Assembly: GCA_963971535.1 (NCBI GenBank) | Contig: OZ020589.1 | Coordinates: 83,476,860-83,540,859 of the forward strand | Reading direction: 5' to 3' | Length of the DNA: 64,000 bases | Source: Notolepis coatsorum | Taxonomy: Eukaryota; Chordata; Actinopteri; Aulopiformes; Paralepididae | In this document: one piece after another, positions 42,996-53,004 of the stretch | Position numbering within the stretch: position 1 is the stretch's first letter | How the letters are laid out: each line of letters begins with the position of its first letter | Notes under the pieces: model-generated | What the model saw: the letters and a program-made list of their open reading frames with translations, nothing else | What the model was told of the DNA's origin: nothing | Databases searched by the model: none | Translations under genes and position numbers: made by a program

Positions 42996-43842
42996 GTTAT
43001 TAAACTGAATTGACAGTATTCATGTTTTTCTTCTTTAGATCGCTATGATATACTATATGCCATCCTGTGTTATCATTTATACAATTGGACTTGCAAGTCA
43101 TAAATAACCATGCAGGGTTTTGATTAAAAACACAATGATTTTCTCATCATTTTCTTCTTACACAGTAAACGGTCATGTGTACTATAGTCAACATTGAATC
43201 TTTTGTTTTACTTACAGACCAGGTTGTCAAAATGTAAATACATGTCATTAACAGATATCAAGAAGTAGCATTTATGTCAAGGTGCTTACCTAAAGAGCAG
43301 TTGCTTACACAACACAAGTATATCATCTGTTAATGTTATCAACAGGGGAAGCCAAACGCAAGATATAGACTTGAAGAAAACATTTATTTATCACACAGAC
43401 ACAGACACACACAAAAAGGACAGAGCAGAGCAGAGCTAGTGTAGCACTTGTGTCACTAACAGTAACAGCTGTTCGTCACGGGCACAGTTCTAGGTTTGAA
43501 TGAGGAGAGGAGTAATATGCACAATTAAGGGAATAGCAGACCAGAGACAACATTATAACAGTGACCGGTATTTTATTCTCAAGCGCGCTAGCTAGACAGT
43601 TACAATACATACAATGAGGTAGAGTGAAGTATCCTTTTTTAGGTTCTTTCATTAACCACTCCTTCTTTCGGGAGGGTTAGTTCGATATCAAGTCCTAGGT
43701 TGATTGGATCAACACATTAGGTTTGGTTCAGACGTCTCTGAGGTTATCTCTAGCTAAAAGCTAGGTTCAAGGTTGGATATTGGATGTATCCTTTTATCAT
43801 CAGTAAACTCTATATCAGTTTATCATTTCAATAGGTAAATGT
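42996..43842. other. No gene seen
   Basis: No frame over 60 codons with family motifs. It contains a short (acacag)n-like stretch near 43400 and agcagagcagagc near 43425. I see no TSD, tail or terminal repeat that would define an element. Confidence 0.5.
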
Positions 43843-43846
43843 TTAA

Positions 43847-44287
43847 AGGGGAACTATTTTACTATTTCTTTCACTATTTGGGCACTTTTACACAATTCCT
43901 GTGAGTCTATGGAACACCTCTGTAATATATATATTTTTTTTATTCATTGTTTTGTATTTCTAATCAAGTCCTCAAAAACAGCATTTTTCTACCCCAAGAT
44001 CTCGAGCCGTTTTGAGCTAGAGGCTGTGTGGGCTCCTGGTCAGGGTCCAGCCACTGTGTGGAGCTCATCTTGTATCTCAACATTAACATGCAGCGGTGTC
44101 TCTCTGACATCACAAATCGCGCACATTTTCAAATGACTCAGTTCAGTGAGGGTGAATATTGTGAGAGGAGAATTGGAAGAATGCGCCAATATGAGAATTT
44201 TGAGACATAGATCATATTAATATAAGTTCACATAGCTAGGAAACAATGCTAAACACTCAAAAAGGCCATTTATAAGATAGTTCCCCT
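43847..44287. mobile_element. TTAA MITE with AGGGGAACTA ends
   Basis: TTAA at 43843-43846 and 44288-44291 flank AGGGGAACTAT at the left and its complement ATAGTTCCCCT at the right. 441 bp, no coding potential. The terminal AGGGGAACT is shared with the fold-back element at 9124, so the two are probably related TTAA-target MITEs. Confidence 0.85.
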
Positions 44288-44394
44288 TTAAACAAATTAA
44301 TTTAAACCTAACCCTTACCTTAACTCTAACCTTAACCTTATGTGCAGGGAATGCAAATACATTATTAGGTGAAATGCTCCTCTTCCTTTGAAGG

Positions 44395-44720
44395 TGTAAC
44401 ACAAACAAAGTACCAATAGAAATATTCCAGGTTATAGGAATGCAAATACCTTATTAGGTGAATTTACCCTTTAAACCATCTTTCTTTACAGGAGAACCAT
44501 CAGTGATTCAACTATAATCAATATGTCATCAATGGGATTCAAGTATCTTATTGGGTACATTGACCCTTTAACTTGTCCTCTTTACAAGAGAACATCAGTA
44601 GTTCAGGTATCTTACTGGGCGTATTTACCCTTTAATTATCCCTTCTTATAGGAGAAATATCAATGGTTCAAGTATCTTACTGTGTGTATTTACCCTTTAA
44701 TTCTCCCTTATAGGAGAATA
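44395..44720 (+). repeat. Degenerate minisatellite, ~65-75-bp unit
   Basis: The cycle tatcttaYtggg, attta/gacccttta, a short pyrimidine-rich run, Taggaga and atcagt recurs about five times (for example 44453-44500, 44548-44590, 44605-44650, 44665-44720). Units vary in length. It ends at the hAT terminus at 44725. Confidence 0.75.
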
Positions 44721-44724
44721 TCAG

Positions 44725-45085
44725 CAGGGCCGCCTCAGGGGGTGTGCGAGCAGTGCGGTCGCACAGGGCCTCGCGGGAAGGGGGGCCTCGCGAGAAGGGG
44801 GAAATATATATATTTTTTAATTGCGAGTCCCTATGGCTAGGGTGGCGCGCGAGGCCCTTTTTATTTTTTTTTTAAAATTCAAATAAATATAACGTTATTT
44901 AACAATCACTTTCCATCACAGAACGAAAATCTAGTTTTGCTCACAGCAGCAAGTGTCAACATTTTTGATATTTTTTTTGCGAGGCCCTATGGCTAGGGTC
45001 GCGCGTGAGGCCCTTTTTTTAACAATCACTTTCCATCACAGAACGAAAATCTAGTTTTGCTTACAGCAGGTGTCTAATGTGACTT
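44725..45085 (+). mobile_element. Incomplete second copy of the CAGGGCCGCC hAT family
   Basis: It starts CAGGGCCGCCTCAGGGGG and continues tgtgcgagcagtgcggtcgc and cacagggcctcgcgggaagg, the reverse complement of the right end of the element at 18621-20516. Inside, gcgaggcccta...aacaatcactttcc...ctagttttgct is present twice (about 44820-44950, 44980-45065). No right terminus or TSD was found; it is truncated or rearranged. Confidence 0.75.
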
Positions 45086-45430
45086 ACATGATCCATCATG
45101 TTTATAAACATCACTGTTTATTTTATATATCAATGACATATGTGAAGTGTCAAAACGAATGTGTATTATGCTGTATACTGCTGTCTCACCTTAAAAAAGT
45201 TTTCAATCAATCAATCAATCAAATACTACCTCTCAAAGAATGCTCAGCTCAGAATGTGTAGCCTACTGCATGGTGCACCCCTCCCCCCATGCTCCATGCA
45301 CAGCAGGTGGTTGGAAACATTTATCAATTTGAACTTGCAGTGTGTGGGGGAGGGGTGCGTGTGGCGCGGCGTTTGTTTTCACCTCCTCTGAAAATACCAG
45401 TACTGGGGACGGCCCGGGCCGTAACACCTA
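45086..45430. other. No gene; (aatc)n tail and hAT-derived tail
   Basis: A short (tcaa)n stretch at about 45204-45222 resembles a retroposon tail. The rest, including a run of gcacccctcccccc, may still belong to the hAT copy. Nothing codes. Confidence 0.4.
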
Positions 45431-45438
45431 TATAACAA

Positions 45439-45600
45439 GAGTAATATAAAACCACTGTATCTCGTACAGAAGAGAGCTATTAGGAGGATTATTTGCAAAG
45501 CAGACTATCGAGAACACACTAACATATTATTTATTAATTCTGGATTATTGAAATTGCAAGAAGTTACAGTCATTAGTAGTTATTTACAAGGCGCCTCCCG
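45439..45600 (+). pseudogene. LINE reverse-transcriptase C-terminal relic
   Basis: The frame reads LYLVQKRAIRRIICKADYRE, HTNILFINSGLLKLQEV. 'L...QKRAIRII......H..PLF....ILKL' is the standard post-RT region of CR1/L2-like LINEs. It is about 55 codons long with nothing recognisable upstream. It could belong to the same LINE family as the RT piece at 55740-56010. Confidence 0.7.
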
Positions 45601-45699
45601 CTCCCGGGCTGATTTGTCGCATGTCCTCCCGTTCTCCCTCTCCTCTGTCGGTCCTGTATGGCCAATAAAAGCTGTAAAAATGCTAAAATAAATCTTTAA

Positions 45700-46592
45700 C
45701 TCTTTCCGTGCCACTCACGAGATTTCTCGTGTTTTTTATAGGTGGTTGAAAGCCACTCACGAGATTTCTCGGATTTTTTTTTTCTTTTTTAGCGGTCTGA
45801 AATCATATTGCATCACCCGAGCCTACCCGAGTATAGCCGAGCGGCGCCGGCGATCATTGTGGAAAAAAGCGCCCCCTGTCGTCTCCCAGATTGTGGAGTG
45901 ATTTTGGAATGGACTCAATGAAAATGAATGGGGGAAAAAATCCGGTACTCCACATTTTCCAGTCCACTGATCCAGCCGGGGTTACCACAGTTCATTCTGG
46001 AACCTCAGATCCCCGCTGATCATGGAGTTCTACTGTATCGCGTTGGATCCATACACGTATCGATTTTTTCGAATGGTGATCAGGAATTGGAATATACCAG
46101 TTGGATACCATCTGATGTCAGGTAAGGATTCTATGTTATCAGTGTTAGGATAATCAGAGTAAGTTTGATGAAGTTATAAGCTGTTTTGTGAAATGTCTTC
46201 TTTCGGTTTCACTGTAAAAGTCGAATGTGCTTGCGTGCACGTATAATATTGATCATCTAGCGTTTATTTGAAAACGATTCATAAAAAGGCAGACTAATAT
46301 CAACGTTGTGGAATATTCCAGTAAAAGGCGATTTTCATAGAATGCTCCAGAATGGGCTGTTTTTTATCTGAAAACGGGTGCTTTTCTAAATGCTCTGAAA
46401 CGGAAATGCCGCGATAAAAAAAACAATCTGCCTTGACAGCACTGACTGGAAAATAGTCTTTGATAATGCGATGGGCAGATTAGACACATAGCCATAATTT
46501 AAAACATAGATTAGGCGATATTAACGTTAACATTGGCGCCGATGGTGGCATTCAGCCGGTAAAAAGGAAAACCCGGCGTGGCGCTCAAAGTG
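45700..46592 (+). mobile_element. TTAA-target non-autonomous element, copy C
   Basis: TTAA at 45696-45699 and 46593-46596; ends CTCTTTCCGTGCC and (reversed) CACTTTGAGCGCC. The interior matches copy B at 36835 over most of its length: cactcacgagatttctcg (doubled here), gcggtctgaaatcatattgc, gcgatcaggaattgg-like words, and gcgatattaacgttaacatt. 893 bp, no transposase. Confidence 0.88.
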
Positions 46593-46707
46593 TTAAAAAG
46601 AAAGACAGTAGAGGTTGAGTGCTTTATTACCTAAAGATGGTAAGTTAGAGTGTTGTGTTCGTTCATAGTTAAAGACAGTAGAGGTTGAGTACTATTGGTA
46701 GCTATCC

Positions 46708-47642
46708 TGTGAGGATTGGTTCTTTCCCCACCACAGGCTTCTTAAAGTACTGTGATGATTGGTCCGTTCCCCGCCACACGCTCCGTTTCTTTAAGGTACT
46801 TTGTTGATTAATTGCATTCCCCGCCACACGCTCCGTTCCTGTAAGGTGCCGTGTTGATTGGTGCTCTCCTCGCCACACGCTTCTGGAGCAAGTATCAATT
46901 TCATCCCGCAGCTGTCACAGCTTGTAATCAGCGCCCTGTGGCTTTATATACCCTGATCCCCCTACTATCAAGGTTGGATCGTTCTGAATATTCCTGCATT
47001 TGCCTGCCTTCCCCGTCGCTGTTTGCTGTCTTTTGCTCTCCAGGACTTTCGTGGAGAATCCCTGTGGAGAACCTGGTTTTCCCGTTCTGAGCTGCGCCTC
47101 GTTATCTGCCCGCTTTAAGCGTTGCGCTCTGGTGAGTTGTTGGAAACAGTTCTTTTGGATCATCAGTTTTTTGTGTGTTTGTGAAACACCGAAGAGATCC
47201 CGTTTTTTGTTTGTACTGTTCTCACCTATTTTTGTGTTGGATTTACACTTTGGATTACCGTATTGTTTTTTCTCTGGACTCTGCTAACTGTGTGTGGTAC
47301 ACCGAAGATCAAGTCACTTGGATGTATACTGGATCAGTCACCTCTCTGTTTCTGTTGTGCGCTGGGCTAACTCAGATTTCTCTCTCTCTCCGTTTCCACC
47401 GGGAGTGAAAGCTGGGAGGATCTGCAGAGCGGCTTCAGACGTCACAAGCCAATTCCTCACCACCACCTACTGGGAGAATCTGCAGAGCCGCAACAATCTT
47501 CACATGCCAGATTCCCCGTTTGTTCGGTTGCTCAACTAAATTCCATCTTGTAACTCAGAAAATAAATACGCCCTTGCTTTGGCTAACTCTGAACAAGCTC
47601 TCTCTGTGCCGTTGCGTTTGAGGTCGGTTACAAACCCTAACA
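46708..47642 (+). mobile_element. Solo LTR, TSD tatcc
   Basis: 935 bp from TGTGAGG to CCTAACA, flanked by the perfect 5-bp repeat tatcc (46703-46707, 47643-47647). The U3 begins with four ~48-bp units (tgtgatgattggtccgttcc ... cacacgctccg), a typical enhancer-like array. A TATA box (ctttatatacc) is near 46942 and AATAAA at about 47560. No internal region remains, so it is the product of LTR-LTR recombination. The style (TG..CA, 5-bp TSD) suits Ty3/gypsy or retroviral LTRs; the family is not recognised. Confidence 0.88.
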
Positions 47643-47654
47643 TATCCTATAGCA

Positions 47655-47790
47655 ATATTATTATTATTGTTATTATTATTACCGTTATTATTATTATTAT
47701 TATTATTCATCATGGTCATATTATCATTATTATTATTATTGTTATCATAGTTATGGTAATGATTATTATTATATTATATTATATGGTGAA
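47655..47790 (+). repeat. (ATT)n microsatellite
   Basis: Interrupted att/tta triplets run over ~130 bases, following the solo LTR's right target duplication. The Ile-rich frame across it is an artefact. Confidence 0.9.
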
Positions 47791-47921
47791 GCTGTAAGGT
47801 GCACTTGAGCTGACCATTTATGTTAAAATAATTATGAAGTTTGGAAGAGGGCAGGAAACATATGTTTTCTTCATCCTGCTTCCTGCGTGATCTATCTGCG
47901 CATATAAAAAGCTGCCATTAA

Positions 47922-49054
47922 CCTGTTCCACCCCAGGTGAAAATCTGCATAAAATGTATACCTAGGTAAATGGAATATTGCTCCACTTCTACAAGGGCTA
48001 TTTGCATATTATTGGTATCTAGGTACATCTATGGACCTCAATGAATGTATTTTCAGTGTCAGACATATTGTGTCTATTACTAGGCTTGCTTAAATTGTGA
48101 TGAAACAAAGGAAAATATGAATTATGATTTTTCTTTTCATCTTTGACAATGAATAACACCATGATAATAATGACCAGACTTAAAAAACTGCCACTGACCT
48201 CGTTCAGTACCCTCTTGAGATCATGTGTACAAAAGATCTAAGGAAATTAATAAAGGGAAGATGATAAAACCGAAGGTTCTGTATATACAGTACTGAATTC
48301 TCCCATCCGGACCAATGCAATTTGAAATATTATTATAGAATATAGAATATATATGCTTATACATTACCTTATTATAGCCAATTCGCACATTTATACATAT
48401 AGTATCTTTCAAATGCCCGAGTTCAATTTGGATTTCGTATCACCAGGCATGCATAATAACAGATAATAATATCTACTGTACTCAACTGTACTTTTTTATT
48501 TTTTTCTCACAGTGCAACCATTTTGAAACGAATTTCAGATCTAGTTGTTCCTATATGCTCACAATAGGGAGGAGAAACTAACTGCGTTTCAATATTTGTC
48601 AAATCGTTACCTTTTGTGGCTTATTATCAAGAATAATAACAGTTATTGACATATTCCATAATTCAACTCTGAACTTTGAACCCCCATAGAACTTGAAGGG
48701 AAATGTAGTTTTGAAAAATCTCAACGCTGTTCTACACCTATGAGTGCCCTCGACAAAATGGCCGCAAAGAAACTACAATTTGCAAATTTTTTCTATTTCC
48801 AAAATGGTCGCCGGCTCGGATTAAACTTCTACAAAACGAGAAGGTAAAACCATATTATGCCACTTATAACCTATTGCTAACCTATTGCCAACCTAACGTT
48901 TTACATTCTACATGCTTTTGTGACATTTTTGTGATGGTAATACTTGAAAACGGTTGATTTTAAAATCGCAAATGATTTCCATCAATCATAAAAATATGGA
49001 TATATGATCATAATGGCAAAAGGGGTCGGTACCGACCCAGAGGGGTGGAACAGG
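47922..49054. mobile_element. TTAA-type element with CCTGTTCCACCCC ends
   Basis: The left end TTAA-CCTGTTCCACCCC (47918 onward) and right end GGGGTGGAACAGG (49042-49054) form a perfect 13-bp TIR. The left flank is TTAA; the right flank is TTTG, which would be a mutated TTAA. 1133 bp with no transposase-like frame. Piggybac-type TTAA elements with C-starting ends are the nearest class. Confidence 0.7.
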
Positions 49055-49147
49055 TTTGCGCTGGCACGTGTACTGGTGGTCACTCACAGCAGGTGTGTCA
49101 GGTGTGGATGACTGAAGTCAGAGTGGTGATAAACATTTTTAACACAA

Positions 49148-49432
49148 TGTCGACGACGAGAGAACGCGATAAAGGGCGGCAATTTGTCTCCGGGTATTTA
49201 CAAAGAAACAAGGCAAAGAAAAAACTAGTGTTCACTAATTCGCTGAGAGGTTCATTTGATAAATATATTACAAAAAACACCGAAGCAGCTGCTGCTGCTG
49301 CAGGGCCTCGCAGCCGCGGGGGGAAGAAGCGACCAAGCGAATGCACCAGCCGGGCTGCCCACCAGCCCCAGGTGACAAATAGCAGTGAAGATGAGGAGGA
49401 TGGCGACGACGAGGCATTGGCATGCAGCATGG
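49148..49432 (+). CDS. Possible first exon of an unrecognised protein
   Basis: ATG 49148 opens MSTTRERDKGRQFVSGYLQR, a Lys-rich stretch, SLRGSFDKYITKNTE, a poly-Ala run, and an acidic end (SSEDEEDGDDEA), followed by gtaggt, a possible splice donor at about 49433. The layout (basic N-terminus, then 'SFDKYI') is reminiscent of the first exons of ZMYM/hAT-type transposase genes, but there is no zinc finger and no downstream exon that I can link. cgctggcacgtg..gtggtgg occurs on both sides (49060, 49488), so the segment may be a repeat unit. Confidence 0.3.
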
Positions 49433-49761
49433 TAGGTAGCCTAGCCGCATAGGGCTGTCTGCGTCATCTATCTATCTAGCCATTAAGCGCTGGCACGTGG
49501 AGTGGTGGTGGTATTTCATTTAGCTTGTAATATGCTCCATTTCATGTACATTTATTTTGGGGACCATTTTGGGAAATTCTGCCTTTGCAACTCGTCTTTA
49601 TTACCACAAACAATTGACTGTCACGGGACGGGCCTAATATGAGTTACAGATGGGGGACTGGAAAACGAGGTCTCTCCCGAGTTGACGGCTGCTGGCGCTG
49701 CACTGCCTGGTTCAACCAGTAGGGGGAGTCGAGTTACACGGTGGAGAGAGGGAACTATCGT

Positions 49762-49767
<6 letters not shown>

Positions 49768-49809
<42 letters not shown>
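49768..49809 (+). repeat. (GT)n microsatellite
   Basis: About 21 uninterrupted GT units. The Cys/Val and His/Thr frames across it are not proteins. Confidence 0.95.
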
Positions 49810-49810
<1 letters not shown>

Positions 49811-50417
49811 ATGCGACACTACAGACTTGGACATATCATTTTGCAATGTAATGCTTTTCTGTTGATTATTTGACTGTCATTGGTACAGTAATGGTGTGGT
49901 ATTTTCGATTAACGTGCGTTTTTTTATGGATAATCAGCTAAGATGTACAGTATTATTCTTTACGTTGAGACAACCCAACTTGCTGCCACCGAAGACCCGC
50001 CCCTACTCTGCCTCTGATTCGCAGACTGTGGCTCAAGTTAGGCTCTGGTTGGGGGAAATGTACTGTAACTGGATGGACCCCGTCGACTATTTTGATCAGG
50101 CTGTCCTGTGCATCATGAACTGAATTAACTGGTAAGTTAACTTAGGTTTAACGTTAGTTTGTTTACTGCAGTTATGTCAGAACGATAATCAACTAACACT
50201 TGCAACTGCTCAAATGCATATCCACATTTGCTGTCAAGTTAACGTTATGGTCCCTCGAAAATTGAATGCGACCGCAACGTACTGTAACATTAGCTAACGT
50301 TCATTTAGCAGGATGTAATGTGTAACGTTTAATCAACGTGAAATGGCCCTGAATACATCAAATAATGTATTTCCCAGCTGCTAAATATTGTAAGTGTATG
50401 ACCAAAAATATATATCA
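49810..50417. other. No gene seen; one unassigned 75-codon frame
   Basis: The frame 49896-50123 has non-repetitive composition in its second half (DSQTVAQVRLWLGEMYCNWM) and ends at a stop, followed by an aacgttagtttg-rich stretch, but no family is recognisable. gttaacgtta and agctaacgtt words cluster at 50140-50330. Confidence 0.4.
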
Positions 50418-50541
50418 CTATGAATTGAAAATGGGGGACCCTGATGTAAACAAGACGAAAGTCTTTCTCTGGTCTGCATCCCCTTAACAATTGTGTGTAT
50501 TGAGCTGTACTGTACCCATTCTGCAATCTGTTAATAACATT
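50418..50541 (+). repeat. Retroposon 3'-end repeat R1, copy 2
   Basis: The reverse complement of the repeat at 42181: aaaatgggggaccctgatg, ctctggtctgcatcccctta, ctgtacccattctgcaatct. Tail truncated. Confidence 0.8.
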
Positions 50542-50754
50542 TACATATCTGTAGATACTATATCTATATCTGTACATCCCTTACCTACTCTTACTTGTTA
50601 CGCCTGCTGGCCAGTATGACCACTACCATAGTGTCTTTATACCTGTATCACTGTACATAATAATACTACAACTCTGTACACTACATACATCTGATTAGCA
50701 GTACTCAGTAGTACTGATTTATAAATATATTTTAAACAATAATGAATTAAAGTT

Positions 50755-51295
50755 TTGTTTTATTTGTCACATATAAGGTACATGTACATTACAGTGAAAC
50801 ACTTGGTTCTGTATGAGCTTCCTGAGATTGTGCTTCATACTGTACATTTTACAATTTTTCTTTTTTGCAGGCATGATGACTGACTGATAAACCAATAAGG
50901 ATTCAGAAACGGGAATTAAGGACCACAACATTTTGCCATCCTTCCTCTGCAGAGTTCAAACTTGACCTGACTTGAAAAAAACACACTTTTTATTATCTAA
51001 ACGTTATTATTTAGCCTTGCATAGCTCTTTTGGTCAACTAGCTGATTAAAATACAGTACCTTAATGTATTTTCTTTAATGTATTTTACTTCCTCAAGTGT
51101 TGTTTGTTCCTCATTTCATATCTCAATAACAACTCCCTCTGTCTTCCCCCGGTAGACAGAGTCAGAGGGACATCCCAACAGGCCACCTTGTTTATGGTTT
51201 GATTCAGTTTTAAATTGACAATAATAAAAATAGTAAGATAAAATAGACAGAGTAAAATAGTGCAGTGCAATAAAATAGTAGAATAGAATAGATAC
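50755..51295 (-). repeat. LINE 3'-UTR-like segment, copy 1 of a direct pair
   Basis: ttttatttgtcacatataag (50757) and agagggacatcccaacaggc ... aatagtagaatagaatagat (51165-51295) both recur, closer together, at 52636-52680 and 52688-52822. The first phrase resembles the 3' end of the LINE at 14780 (gttttatttgtcacggcata), suggesting Rex1/L2-type 3' UTRs on the minus strand. Between the two phrases (50800-51160) nothing codes. Confidence 0.6.
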
Positions 51296-51354
51296 CGATA
51301 TATGCAGGGTCTCCCCCCCCCCCCCCCAATTTTTTTATAATTTCAGTTAATTAA

Positions 51355-52299
51355 CACTTTAATCGCCAAGGACGCCTTAACACGTCATTCCCCGCCATGC
51401 TAATTCTGCCAATGACGCCGTAACACGTCATTGAGATCAATATTTCAAAAATCTGTGATTGCAATCATATTTCTCCCACGGAGACTTGAGATCTACTGTT
51501 GATCCCCTCTCAACTCTCCAACGGTTCAAGAGCGCCATCTGGTGGCCGATCGGCGGATCGCCCAAACCGGAAACGGAAACTGGTGCTCATCCAAATTCGG
51601 TGCGATCACTCGGGATAGGTCCCGGGACTCGAGCGCGACACAATGGATAGCGATCCGTTACCAATAACTCGATAAACAACATGATTTAGACGTATATACT
51701 ATTATACAACCTGGAGATGGATCGCATATTTCAACATCCCATAATAGGAATCTGTTTGCTCCACGCTCATCGCCCAACGGCCCGAGGAGACTGGGGTAAG
51801 TTTCAGCATTTATTTTTACCGTGTTCGATACAAACGGCTCTAATGATCATATCACCGACACTACATGAATCATCTAACGTTGGCCACGGAATTATAAACG
51901 ACCCCCCCCCCCATCCGGTCAACATCAGATGATAAGTAGTAACTTCTAGAAGCACGTCCATTTGAAATTTTTTATCTGGCACCGATCGCTATCAAACTGT
52001 ATTTGATCATCAATATAATGCATTTAGGGCTATAAATCACGTTCTGCAGAATGCTGCAGAAAACGATAAAAACATATTTATACTTTAGACCGTATTTTAG
52101 TATGAATATGTGAATGAAAAAGTACAACGTTCCTACATCCTGAACGATAGATAATTGACGTTGAATGGGCCATAGTAATGTCAATTTAGCAATACAATTT
52201 AAAAAGTTATAGCCCTGCAAAGAAGGGGAACTTCTCCATAGACAAATAGAGCTGGCAGAGGATGGTATAAGGATGTACATAAGCGTGGCAAAGAAAGTG
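51355..52299 (-). mobile_element. TTAA-target non-autonomous element, copy D
   Basis: TTAA at 51351-51354 and 52300-52303; ends CACTTTAATCGCCAAGG and (reversed) CACTTTCTTTGCCACGC. The interior is copy A inverted: taaaaagttatagccctgca, cattgaatgggccatag-like words, and the poly-C run (51901-51912) corresponding to the poly-G of copies A and E. Near the left end gccR..gacgccRtaacacgtcatt is doubled. 945 bp, no transposase. Confidence 0.9.
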
Positions 52300-52635
52300 T
52301 TAACATTACATATCTCTTGTTGTAGAATTAACACAACATTATGCATACTTTTGACAATAAATAAAATCAGAATTTGTTCTTACTTGCTTGCCTGGGTAAA
52401 TAAAGGTTATAGAAATGTAAAAAAAAAAAAAATTGTGTGACCAGTGTGACCTCTCCTATTCTGTCCTGCCTGCTGTCTCATCCAGGACCGACACGGAATT
52501 AAGTGCTGTAGCAGTAGAGTGTGGTTTTATTCTGCTTACAGACTTGGATCAAACATGGATCATATAGTGGAATTAGTTTTAAAAAGTCTGATAGAAATAC
52601 AAATAATAACAATATTTGAGTTGCCTTAACTGAGA

Positions 52636-52822
52636 TGTTATTTTATTTGTCACATATAAGGTACATGTACATTACAGTGAATGAATGAAGAGGGACATCC
52701 CAACAGGCCACCTTGTTTATGGTTTGATTCGGTTTTAAATAGACAATAATAAAAATAGTAAGATAAAATAGACAGAGTAAAATAGTGCAGTGCAATAAAA
52801 TAGTAGAATAGAATAGATCAAA
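52636..52822 (-). repeat. LINE 3'-UTR-like segment, copy 2 of the direct pair
   Basis: Direct copy of phrases at 50755 and 51165-51295, with the ~360 bp between them absent. Element D and its flanks lie between the two copies. Confidence 0.65.
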
Positions 52823-52852
52823 CTTATTTTTTTACAGTGAAATAAAAGTGAT

Positions 52853-52990
52853 GAATGAATGAATGAAAATTTTATTTAACAGATTGCAGAATGGGTACAA
52901 TACAGTAGGCTACGGCTCAATACACACAATTGTTAAGGGGATGCAGACCAGAGAAAGACGGTTGTCTTGTTTACATCAGGGTCCCCCTTT
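52853..52990 (-). repeat. Retroposon 3'-end repeat R1, copy 3
   Basis: (aatg)n followed by aaaattttatttaacagatt and the same ~110 bp as at 42181, ending at cagggtccccc. It abuts the 3' end of the Tc1-like transposase. Confidence 0.8.
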
Positions 52991-53004
52991 CTTCTTTCAT
53001 TATT

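Noticed and set aside
43909-44210. Two overlapping frames of 60-75 codons
   Set aside because: They lie wholly within the TTAA MITE at 43847-44287.
47579-47797. Ile-rich 72-codon frame
   Set aside because: It is the (ATT)n microsatellite joined to the LTR end.
49621-49873. His/Thr and Cys/Val frames
   Set aside because: Read-through of the (GT)n microsatellite.
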